Of a stretch of DNA of 64,000 nucleotides, positions 22,329 through 33,000 are shown one piece after another. The translations under genes and the position numbers were made by a program. Position 1 is the first letter of the stretch. Each line of letters starts with the position of its first letter. The notes under the pieces are model-generated. The model saw only the letters and a program-made list of their open reading frames with translations, did no database searches and had not been told where the DNA came from. This stretch comes from Narthecium ossifragum (Eukaryota > Streptophyta > Magnoliopsida > Dioscoreales > Nartheciaceae): positions 21,612,083 to 21,676,082 of the forward strand of contig OY986972.1 of NCBI GenBank assembly GCA_963920575.1, in the 5' to 3' direction.

Positions 22329-23114
22329 TTATTCCTTCCCATGCTTCCAAGTGCTACCTTGATCTCTGTCTCGCTGACCTCGCAGTCAAGATTGCTGCAC
22401 ATATCCTCACCTATCGTAGGCAGTTCAGGCAGCTCGAGGTTGAAGCTTCTTCTTTCCTTTGTCCAGAGTTTCGAGAAATGATTAACAAAAATTCTTCCCA
22501 TGCTTTGTTGATCACGAACCATCTCCCCATTCTCATCCATGATCTCTGTAACCTTAGACTTATGGCATCTTGAGGAGACCAGATTGTGAAAAAAAGAGGA
22601 GTTCCGGTCTCCAGCTTGCATTCTGTGCAACCCTCACTTCTTGCTTCAAGATCATAGCCTCTCTCTGCTTCTCTAACAATTTTAGTTGCAACTTCTCCTG
22701 TGTGGTTAATCTCCCTTCTTCTTCAAGCTTGTAGAGGCTATCGAGGCAACCCTCCACACGCTTCCCAATCCCAAAAATGTCTTCTCTCCCTATTCTCCTG
22801 TCCACTCCTTAACGACCTCCTTGATAGCAATCAATTTGGACGTGAGAATATACTGTTTTGATCCATGGAATGGCGAAGTCCAAACCTGAACCAGTGCCTC
22901 TTTGAAGGCCTGCAACTTCAACCAGGAGTGCTCCAATCGAAAGACACCAGTGCCTTTCCTCATTTCTGACGGACTCACTGTGATGAGAAGTTACGCGTGG
23001 TCTGAACCCACCCTTGCCAAATGAACTCGTGTGACCAGAGCCTATTGCCAAGAGCTCGGTCTAATCTTTTCAGGATTTTTGAGCTTCCTCCCTGATTATT
23101 GGACAATACTAATT

Positions 23115-23448
23115 CTACTTCTGACGATGTGAGTTGAATTATTAAGTTAAGGCCAATAGTTCAAAATTTGATTATGACTATAAAAGTGTCTTGTAAAAGA
23201 AATAACAAATTTAAATGTCAGTACTGGAAAAATTAAATTAATTAAAAATACTTATTTATTTTATGACATAGAAATTATCAAGTAATTTTAATAATGTCTT
23301 AATTCGTATATTAGTGTTAAAAGGCATTTATAAGTTATAAAAATTGTAGAAATAATAAAACGCAGTGGCCATGTCACCCCCAAGAAGCATTGGAGGATAG
23401 AAGGGGATAAACCTCTCCACTCTCCTTTCCATAGCTCTCCATCCTCCC
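23115..23448 (+). other. AT-rich upstream region of the plastid uS5 gene
   Basis: AT-rich sequence between LINE B and the start codon, containing the promoter and 5' leader of the gene at 23449. No distinct TATA box could be separated from the general AT-richness. A shadow open frame on the minus strand is not supported. Confidence 0.4.
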
Positions 23449-26400
23449 ATGGCTCCGACCACCGCGGCCATGGCTGCCCTCTCCTCCTTCTCCTTCCTCC
23501 CCCTCCGCCGCTCCCATCCTTCCCAACTTCCACTCACACCCAAGCTTCTCCACGCCAAACCCCTTAACCCCGTCTCTTGCAAAGCCCCCCTTTTTCTCCC
23601 ATCCATTGCCGCATCCAAGCCCGGCGACGTCGAGACCACGTTCTTCGACACCTTCGACCCCAACGACGACATCGCCTTCGAACCCCCCGCCCCTCCCGAG
23701 GGCTACGTCCCTCCTCCGGCCTTCGACGAGCTCCCGCCGGAGTCCGAGGAGAAGATCGCCGCCGCCTACGAGGAGATCTACGGCCCGGCGTACAGCGGCG
23801 AGAGCGTGCTCGGGAATGACGTGTATGTGATGGACGCCAAGATTAAAAAGTCGGGGTCGTCGCTTGGGAGGAAGAAGAAGGAGAAGGTTAATGATGGGTT
23901 CGACGAGCGGGTCGTGCAGGTGAGGAGGGTTACTAAGGTTGTGAAGGGCGGGAAGAAGATGTCCTTCAGGGCGATCGTCGTTGTTGGGGATAAGCAGGGG
24001 CAGGTCGGGGTCGGGGTTGGGAAAGCGAAGGAGGTGGTGGATGCGATAATGAAGTCGGCCTCCGATGCCCGGAGGAATATTATTACGGTTCCCATGACCA
24101 AATACTCCACCTTTCCTCACAGGTAATTTGGATGGATGGTATGATGCACTAATCCCTTTTCTTGGAAACTGTGGATATATAGGTTTCGTTTGGTGGATTG
24201 CCTGCTAAGAAATAATTGTGAGCTTCAAAGAAAATTGAGATTTTGCTTATCTACTGCTGTGGCATTTCATATCTTCTCTGTAATTTAGAATGGGAAATCT
24301 TTAATATGGTTGGTTTCTTTGCATTATTGTGCTGAGGAAAATTACAGACCTCCAGTCACTACATAGTTCACAAGCTTCTTCCCCAGGAAAAAGTCTATTG
24401 GTGGAATGAATTGACTGTAGAAAAGGGTATCCTCGTGGTTAAGAGAGGTGGATAGCTCAGGAAAAGTGGCTATTTTCTTTCTTCTTTGCAAGTTCTATAT
24501 TAACTGTGTTGCTGTATTTAAGTTCTGAATTGTAATCATATTGATTTTGCTCGATGCCACTTTATCTGAGGAAAGCCTTTTAGAACATGTATGGGAAATG
24601 CCCTTTCAGAATCCTGCAATTAGCATCTTCAGATTTATCTTATAGATTACTACTGTCAAACTAGATTGCTCTTAGAATGGAGCGTATTAGGGGATCGGAA
24701 ATTCTGTGCCATGATAATTTTATAGAGATAAGTTTTGGAGCACCACCTTGAGGTTCAAATACTTGAGTTGTGCGTTCATAACAGGATTCCAGGATAAAGC
24801 CATGGTCATTCTTTAACATCATAGCAATCCCTTTGGAGGTTGGACATTTTGTTGGAAGATAAAATCTGACTCTGTATGTATTTTGAGGTAAACATAGTCA
24901 GAACTTGGAATTGGAAACAGTGGGATTTTCTAGCACATCCTTGATGAGCATGTCTGAAGAAGAATGGCCAATTTGACATTATGTTTCTGGTACTGAGCTA
25001 ATTGATAAACCAAGTGATAGATAATGAACATTACCAGGCCATATAATATCTTTGGGCTGTTAACTCTTCATGATGGGGTTAGGAGGAAGGGAGTGGTTTA
25101 TTTTACTATGTTTGTGCTGGAGTCAAGTCAGGTTATTTGCTGCATTTAATGATGCTATTTTGGACAGGTTTTGAGTACCAATCAGGTTATTCGTGGTCTT
25201 CTGCATCACTCTTTAAGATGCATTCAGTCGAATTATCAATGACAATCTGCAAATTATGGGTTACCCATTTCTCAATTTTCTGGAAGAAATCTCTTTGTTC
25301 TTGATGCTGATATTTCCAATTTCTAACTTTAATTAAAAGATTTCATGGAGTCTTCTTGTCATCTTAAGGGTGTGATAGTATTTTAATGCTGTCAGAAAAC
25401 ACATCAGTGACATTCATGTTCTTCTGGTGTTAAGATTGCATATTGGAGAGAATACAGTAGCGTTTGCTTTAATATTGGAACATCTCTTACATAAACAGAT
25501 CATCTTGAGTTATCCTATTCAATTCCTCTTTGGATATCTCCCAATTTACCTTCTATGCCACTATCTCCACTTAATTTACTGCCATTGTGTCATTTCAACT
25601 TTTATCCTTAGGATTTGGCTGGCCATGGAAATTGCACGAATGGTGTTTATGTGAAGTTTTATCACTAACTTGTTGCTGTAGGTTTTATTATTATGAGGGT
25701 ACTGAGCTAAAAGCTTTAATGTTTCTTTATTGTTGTATGCTCCAAACCAATTGCTTTATTCTAGAGAATCATCATCGCAACAAGTCAAAAATTTGCTGCA
25801 AAGGATGAAAACCACTCTCAAAGCAACTTTAACGACTATACTGGGTTGCTTATGGTTAGAAAGCAAATCCGAGTCATATTGAAAATTATCAGCTTGTGCA
25901 AAGAAATTCTAAAAACTCAAATTTGATCTAGGAAAAGACAAAAATGTACTTTTCATCTTCACACAAACTTTGACTACCACAATATCTTGTAGCTTTAGGA
26001 AAAAGTTCTCAGGTGGAATTGGACTTTCTTCAAGTAGGATGTAACCTGTATCAGTGATGTTGTAGTGGTATCTTCTGCATTGTGCCAAGTGATGATACGA
26101 TTTGTTGATTCTGCCTACTAGCACTAGGAAGGAAAGACAAGCAAAGTAGTTGATTACAACTATTTTCCTATTGATTCATTGACTGCAATGATTTCCTTAT
26201 AGATTCTGGAATTGTTTGTTTCTCTAAAGTTTGATAAAGATTTGACCACTCCTAGAGCATTTATAGTTTTCTCCTACTCGATATTTTCTTGCTTGAGCTT
26301 TGATACGTCTGAAATACTCAGGAAATGACACTTATAGTAGACTTGATATAAACTATATAGAAATGTTCTCAACCTGTGCAGTATGCAACTACTGATAGCT

Positions 26401-26762
26401 GATTGAGATGAAAGATATTTCTTTATGATGATCTGAGTTGAGAACCTCAAAATCTTCTGGTTATCTGACTCTATTTTTTCTTCTTTGATTCATTTGGCCA
26501 TTGCAACAATAGATCTGATGGAGATTTTGGAGCAGCTAAGGTTATGCTGAGGCCTGCTTCACCCGGTACTGGTGTGATTGCCGGTGGAGCCGTGAGGATT
26601 GTGTTGGAGATGGCAGGTGTAGAAAATGCTCTGGGGAAGCAAATAGGCAGTAAAAATGCTCTCAACAACGCAAGAGCTACAGTGGCCGCTGTCCAGAAGA
26701 TGAGGCAGTTCCGAGATGTTGCTCTCCAACGCGGGATTCCCATGGAAGAGTTGTGGAAGTGA
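23449..26762 (+). CDS. PRPS5: Plastid 30S ribosomal protein S5 (uS5c), nuclear encoded
   Basis: Two exons, 23449-24122 and 26513-26762, joined as CAC AG|A TCT; 307 residues. The intron runs from GTAATT to an AATAG acceptor. The first 50 or so residues are Ser/Ala/Pro/Leu-rich with few acids, typical of a chloroplast transit peptide. An acidic linker follows ([20 protein letters not shown]). The S5 N-terminal dsRBD-like domain is [35 protein letters not shown]. The S5 C-terminal domain is in exon 2 ([31 protein letters not shown]). uS5 sits near the decoding site of the small subunit and contributes to translational fidelity and mRNA entry. A second in-frame ATG lies 21 bases downstream at 23470, so the N-terminus could be 7 residues shorter. 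Exon 1 is very GC-rich, the intron AT-rich. Confidence 0.96.
24123..26512 (+). other. 2.4-kb intron of the uS5c gene
   Basis: Sequence between donor AG|GTAATT and acceptor ACAATAG. No transposon ends, target duplications or coding domains recognised. Open frames such as 25427-25654 are chance. Confidence 0.7.
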
Positions 26763-27161
26763 TCGACCACCCAGAGCACACTTTTTAACCTCCCATTCAT
26801 ACTTGTCTGCATATTCTTCTTCTAGGCAAGAATGTTGTAATCGATTTCTTTGTCCATGCCAAGACATGGCCCATTCCATTGTTTTAAGGCTTTTTGGCTG
26901 ATTCCAATCTAGATGAGCCATCACGAGCAGCGTTGTTGTTCATGGATCCGCATATATATTGCAGCTGCATTCTGTTTGAGTAGAATGACAGAGAAGAGAA
27001 TTGGAACTCGACTTCTGATATCATGTGAAATTACTAGGATTAATTTATACCGCTAATTTTCAATGACACAAATAAAAGCATGATTAACCCTACTTTTTAG
27101 TGATAATTGTCGTTTAGTCTCTTTAGGAGAACTTATTTGCTTGTAGTCCTCTTACTAATTA

Positions 27162-27607
27162 GGGTGTGGCTATCCGCACCATGTTTTCAACTCAACACAC
27201 CACACTTCCTATTTTTTCTCATTTTTTGAAAAAAAAAATAAAAAAATAAAAAAAACCCTAAACTACCCTCATCCCCAACCTCCCCATCCCACCCTCATCC
27301 CCCACCTCCCCCTCTATCCTCATCCCTTACCTCCAACACCCCTCACCCCCCACCACGCCGGCAGCCACCACCGGCCCGCCGTCACCTCCCCACCCAGCAG
27401 CCAGCGGTGACGGCGCCGACCCCCCCCCCCCTCTCCCTCTCTCTCTCCCACGAGAGACGCCCGGAAGGGGAGACCCCCCCCTCTCTCTCTCTCTCTCCCG
27501 CGGACGACGGCGACCCCCCCCCCTCTCTCTCTCTCTCTCCCGCGGGCGACGGCGGCGACCCCCCCTTCTCTCTCTCTCTCTCTCTCTCGCGGGCGACGGC
27601 GACGACT

Positions 27608-27645
<38 letters not shown>

Positions 27646-28232
27646 CGGGCGATGGCAACCCCCCCCCCCCCTCTCTCTCTCGCGGGCGACGGCGACGACC
27701 CCCCCCCCTCTCTCGCAGGCGACGGCGACGACCCCCCCTTTCTCTCTCTCTCTCTCGCGGGCGACGGCGACCCCCCCCCCCTCTCTCTCTCTCTCGGCGA
27801 CCCCCCCCCCCCTTCTCTCTCTCTCCCGCGGGCGACGGCGACGACCCCCCCCCCCCTCTCTCTCCCGCGGGCGACGGCGACCCCCCCTCTCTCTCTCTCT
27901 CTCCCGCGGGCGACGGCGGTGACCCCCCTCTCTCTCTCTCTCCCACGGACGACGGAGGCGACCACCCCTCTCCCTCTCTCTCTCCCTCCCTCCCGCGGGC
28001 ATGGGCGGCGGCGGGGGCGGGCGCCGGGGTGGAAAGGCGACAGCGAGCGACGGTGGCTACCGGCGTGGTGGGGGGTGGGGGGGTGGTGGAGGAGGTGAGG
28101 GTGGGATGGGGGGAGGTTGGGGATGAGGGTAGTTTAGGGTTTTTTTATTTTTTTTATTTTTTTTAAAAAAAATGAGAAAAAACGGGAAGTGTGGTGTGTT
28201 GAGTTGAAAACGTGGTGCGGATAGCCGCACCC
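27162..28232. mobile_element. Mutator-like non-autonomous element with a CT/GC minisatellite
   Basis: Terminal inverted repeats of about 140 bp start GGGTGTGGCTATCCGCACCA (left) and GGGTGCGGCTATCCGCACCA (right, reverse strand). They remain similar through AACTCAACACACCACACTTCC and ACCCTAAACTACCCTCATCC. A perfect 9-bp target duplication TACTAATTA lies at 27153-27161 and 28233-28241. Long terminal repeats plus a 9-bp duplication are the Mutator/MULE signature. The 700-bp core is a degenerate minisatellite of (CT)n, CGCGGGCGACGGCGACGA and C-runs, with no transposase. Confidence 0.93.
27420..27990. repeat. Degenerate (CT)n-GCGGGCGACGGCGAC-(C)n minisatellite
   Basis: Roughly a dozen and a half imperfect units of about 30-50 bp. 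Each has a CTCTCTCT run, a YCGCGGGCGACGGCGACG core and a C6-C14 run. The Arg/Gly/Glu-rich minus-strand and Ser/Leu/Pro-rich plus-strand open frames across it arise from the repeat and are not genes. Strand composition is extreme (C/T on plus). Confidence 0.9.
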
Positions 28233-28244
28233 TACTAATTATTA

Positions 28245-29835
28245 AGTCATTTAGTCTTTTTTTTAACAGTTGTAAATTTTAATGTCTAAAATACCCTTCT
28301 ATCATCTCTCTCTTTTTTTTTTTAATTTCTATCATCTCTCTCGGTTTTTGTTGTAGAAGTATTTAGGAGATTTTTTGGAAGTAACTTTCCAATTTTTTTG
28401 AAGGTAACTTTCTGATATTTTTGGAAGTAACTTTCCGATTTTTTTGAAGTAACTTTTCGGTTATTTTGGAAGTAACTTTTTGGTTCTTTTGGAACTAACT
28501 TTTCGATTCTTTTGGAAGTAACTTTTTGATTTTTTTTGGAAATTACTTTTCATTTATTTTTTAAGTCTGATGACTACCACCATTTATTTGGTTGATGGTT
28601 TTTTTTTCATTTTTTTGAAAGTTATTTTCCATTCCTTTTCTTTCTAACTACTACGATTAAATTGAAAAGGTAAACCAAAAAAAAAATATGAAAAGTTACC
28701 ACAAATGACTTGAAAAGTTACAATCAAAATAGAGAAGGCACCACAACGAAGAGGGGGGAGGCGGATCCTTGAACACCACCCCCTATTTAAGCAATATTAC
28801 TCGTTAACAGTGAGCAACTTTCCGCATATTTCCACAAAATATAGTTTCCAAAAGTCACCATGGAAATCAGAATAGTAGAGAAATACATGACAAAGGAAAA
28901 TACTGGTATGAGTTTCCAACTAAGACTCAAACCCGTATGTGAGAAATACATGACAAAATGAAAAGTGACTACCATAATGAAAATAAAAAGTAACTATCAA
29001 AATGAAAAGTAATTACCATAACGCAATTGAAAAGTAACTACCAAAATGAGAAGTGTAATTTTCCCACTAATTTTCTTAAATTTTCACATATTTTCCTTAT
29101 TCTAATTAATTTTTCAATACATTTTTTTTTGTGAAAAGTAACTATTGCAAAAAGTAACTTCAATATTTCATGAAAAGTAACTACCATATTGGATGAAAAG
29201 TAAGTTCCATATTGTTCACAGGATTTTCGTCTATTTCCTTATTTTTTACTATTTTTTTCCAATTTTTCTGAATTTTTCTCGTATATTTCATTTTTCCCTT
29301 TGTTTTCTCTCTCCCCGTTACTTACTCCCTCCAACATTTTTTGTTTTATTTTTTCCGACGGCTTAGAGTCGCCGAGCATGATCGCCGATGAGGAGGGACG
29401 ATCGGCGATCGGGGAGATCGGAGGAGAGGTTGGTCGAGTGTGGGGAGTCGATCCAACAGTTTGGATCGCGTCGTTTACCGGCGGTTTAGGCGGATCCAAG
29501 GGACGCCGAGTGGGAGCGGGGACGCCGGGGGGGGGGGGGGGGGGGGAAGACGCCGGTAGACGGGGGGACTGGGACGGAGACGCCGGGGACGAGGACACCG
29601 AGGGACAGGGACGGCGGGGGGGATGGGGACGAGAACGCGGGGGGAGACGGGGACGGGGATACCGGGGGGGACGGGAACGCCGGGGGGGGACAAGGACGGG
29701 AACGCGGGGGGGGGTTAGGAGATGGGGAAGGGTTGGGTTTAAGGGGGGTTAAGGGAGTTTAGGATTTACACATATGAGATAGAGGGGTAGTTTAGTCTTT
29801 TATTTTTAATATGGTAGTAAATGACTGAAGGTCTT
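28245..29835. mobile_element. Candidate second TIR element, rich in GAAAAGTAACT repeats
   Basis: The two edges are imperfect inverted copies. Left has AAGTCATTTAGTC...AATGTCTAAAATACCCTTCTAT. Right, reverse strand, has CAGTCATTTACTACC...AAAGACTAAACTACCCCTCTAT. Between them are many copies of a GGAAGTAACTTTYCG / GAAAAGTAACTACCA motif in both orientations, then a G-rich tract. Resembles non-autonomous Mutator-type elements, but I could not find target duplications, partly because the element at 27162-28232 lies next to its left edge. Confidence 0.4.
29518..29728 (+). repeat. G-run tract with GGGGACG units
   Basis: About 210 bp of (G)3-22 runs separated by GACGCC, GGGACGGGGAC or AACGC. Includes one uninterrupted run of more than 20 G at about 29527. 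Probably a degenerate minisatellite within the candidate element. It has high potential for G-quadruplex formation. Open frames across it are composition artefacts. Confidence 0.8.
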
Positions 29836-30088
29836 CCATAGAAGACCATTTGACAAATCCCCATACTTTTTATCTGGTGTAATTATTATTATTATTATTA
29901 ATCTCTTGGATTCATCTCGAATCATATCTGATCTACTTGAATCCAACCCGTAACCCGTGGAGAGGATTGTCGTTAGTACAAATCCAAATTTTTTTAGATT
30001 TGGCTTTCCCGCTCGTTTGTAACATTCGAACCTCACCCCGTTCCCCTGTCCGAAGCCTTCTCCAGTGTTGGGAGTCGAGACGAAAGCC

Positions 30089-33000
30089 ATGGTCCAACCG
30101 CCGTGCTTCCCCACCACCACCACCACCAGCCCCCTCAAGAACTCCGCCGCCGCCGCCACCTTCATCTCGTCTCAGTGAGTACTCCCAACGCCTCACCATC
30201 TTCTCTCTCTTAATCTCCTCTCTCTCTCTCTCACTCCTTTCCCCTCTTCTCAGGTCATCACCTTATGTCTCGGATCCCATACTGCCATGGCTCCGGTACG
30301 TATTCTATCTCCCTCCTATCTCTATCTCTCCCTCTTGCTTCTAATCGTATGTATATCAGTTCCATCCACGAGGCCGTGGTCGACTTCCGGAGAAACCCAC
30401 GCGATGACGCGCCCAATTTGAAAACCCTGATGGAGGATTGCATCAAGAAGTTTTCAGATGATCAGCGGTACAAGAACGACGCCAGGTTCCTCAAGATCTG
30501 GATTCTATATGTGAGAATTCTTTGTCCTGTCCCCAATTGTTTGAAACCCTAGATTTAGACGGAGATGTTGATTGTTGTGGAATGGATTTGACGAAGGGAG
30601 ATATGATACAAGACTTTGAGAGGGTTTTTAGGCTGATGGAGGTCAAGGGGATATGTCAGGGTTATTCGCTTCTCTATGAGGCGTATGCTGTGTTTCTTGT
30701 TGCCAAAGGGATGTTAGTGCAAGCTCACCTGGCATATGAGCTGGGCGTGGCCAGGTCCGTTTCTTGCCTGGCATTTTGGGTTTATTGTTTGCACTTAGAA
30801 AAATGTTTGCTTTGTTTGTTGTATGATGGAAATTGTTCTGCTGGATAGGAAAGCTGAGCCACTCTGTAGGTTGAAGAAGATGCATGGTTTGTTCTTGAAA
30901 CAAATTTCGGAGATGGCTCATAGTGGTCTTTCTGATCCCGTGGTATGTGACTCATTCCAGCTGTTCTCTTCAGTTAGCTAGCGTAAGATCCATCTCTGTT
31001 CTGCTAAAGATATTACAATTGATAGAGGTTGTACGAAGTTCAGGTTGACTACACAATACTGAATGCAACTTTATTGTTGATTTACAAGCATGACTGATGG
31101 CTTGTCCTAATATATGCTTTTACGCTGTTGTGACGAGCCCTGAAGTACTTCGTATCTTTGTAAGTGGCAACTAGCATGTCATCCAAATGGAGGAATCAAT
31201 TTCCCAATAAGTAGAAAGCAGAAGAATCATTCCACAAATTAGATCTCCCAAAACTAAAACTACAGGCTCTTACCCTTATTGGATTTATGGAAATTCAAAA
31301 TCGTAAAACTGGCGATACAGTGAGTCCTTTGTACCGACAGTCCAGAAATCTGACTTTTTCTGAAAACTTATACCGAATCATCTCCGGTCATACTCTTTAT
31401 AAGCATAAGTTATTGCTGAGATTTGGCATTGTTAGATGTACTGGCATGGCAACAAATGAACATTCTAAAAGAGGCATCATTCTACCATTAATGAGTAAAT
31501 GAACCGTGTAAATATTTTTGATCTTTACAATGAGTTCATCGATTACCTGATTTCCTGTATCAACTCCACGTTTTTTATCGAACTCTCTCTTATGATAGCA
31601 AACTAGGCTGATTTATGTGGAAATCTATGGGAAGTTATAACTTAGCCTTGTGATAACTCTTTAATGCACATGATCCTATCAGCAGAAGCCATTGGATTTT
31701 TCATCTTTAATTTATGATAAGAGCTCACCTTCTAAAGGGAGATTAGTGTTTCTTAAATCTTCTTTGTACAATAAAAGTTCTCCACCAGTTAATTTTTGAG
31801 AAAGCTAATTTGAGATACTATAGCTTTAAAATTGAAGGGAATGTGATAATTGAGCAAACACATTCCTTAGTAGTTGATCGTGATAAAAGGTGACTTTGTG
31901 GAAGGGGTTTTTGGTGTCTTAAAAATAATACTTCAATGATGAACAAGGATAAAAGTTTCATTATAAAGTTCCGGTCATGCCTGTTTGCACACTTGGGTAT
32001 GCTGGGTGGAATGTCATAAGATCAGGTTTTTAAAATAAGGCATTGATAAATTGAAAAGCAGTTTATGCTTTTCGATGATTAGACCACATTTTAATCGTTC
32101 ATTGTTACAGTTATGAGCTTTTAGCATTCACTCTTTTGCTGATTATTGAGAAAATGTTAGGTTTCTTCGTTGCTGGTTCTTTCTACGTTTGGGACACATT
32201 CCTCTCTTGGTGGCAAACATTTTTAGTTCTCTCTGTGTTAGCCCTGTAGATTGAAGGGAGCTCAGTTCAGAGGCAGGAAGAGAGCTATGTAAATCCATGG
32301 GCAGTGACCACTATGAATGATCTACTGAAAAGGATGGATTCGGATGTCAAAAAGTATAATGTGAGATTCTGATTTTACAGTTCGCATTCCTTCTGAATTG
32401 AATAAGGTATCCATCTTACCACTTGAAAACTGTGTCATGGATATGTTCAGGGCTTTCACAGGAGCAGCAAAGCTTATTCGGGAAAAATATCCCTAACTTC
32501 TCTACAAAATTCCTCAAGGAATAAGATCCTTGAGTTAGGTATGACTTTCTCTCATCCTAGATAATTCAGACTAACTTTTAGAACATGGGAATGCTGTTTG
32601 GCAACTATTAGATTGCAACTCCCTCAACAGTCATTGTGATTGAAATGCTTTCGTCTAAGTGATGAAAACTAATAGAAAGGCAGTTAGTTATGGAATGCAT
32701 TTGCTGTATGATAGCTATTAGATTTCAATGTCCTCAGCAGTCATTGTGATTAAAATGCTTTCATTGAAATGATGAAAACTAATAGAACGGCTTTAGTTCT
32801 GGAATGCATTGCTAAGTTTAGACTAGAGAATTTATAAACTTGACTTGGGTAATAAATATGAAAGACATTGTGTTTAGGGACTAACTAGGTCTGCTCGTTT
32901 GGGGCTCAGAAGCTCTTCTGCAGAGGTAGAGGATTAAGAAAGAAGGCATTCATGTTTTTTGCTTACAGGCACTCTGCTTATCAAACCTTGAATGATTAAG

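Larger units (their letters stand above)
19597..23101 (-). mobile_element. LINE B, L1-type, 5'-truncated within the endonuclease
   Basis: Flanked by a 13-bp target duplication GACAATACTAATT (19584-19596 and 23102-23114). On the minus strand the element ends in an A-rich tail (plus-strand T runs at 19597-19613). Reading the minus strand from 23101 down, one finds the end of the endonuclease, a linker (VRNEERHWCL), the complete reverse transcriptase, the zf-RVT region, an RNase H domain, and the C-terminal RRTKTLLAW segment. Frameshifts and stops break ORF2 into pieces. It is the longest reverse transcriptase fragment in the window. Confidence 0.95.

Noticed and set aside
23374..24120. 248-codon open frame on the minus strand
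   Set aside because: Antisense to the GC-rich first exon of plastid uS5; no domain and a known mirror effect of high GC3.
27320..28002. Three overlapping open frames of about 210 codons on the minus strand (Arg/Gly/Glu-rich) and others on plus
   Set aside because: They arise from the CT/GC minisatellite in all frames and contain only low-complexity residues.
29239..29752. Gly-rich and Pro-rich open frames on both strands
   Set aside because: Produced by the G-run tract; no domain, no splice support.
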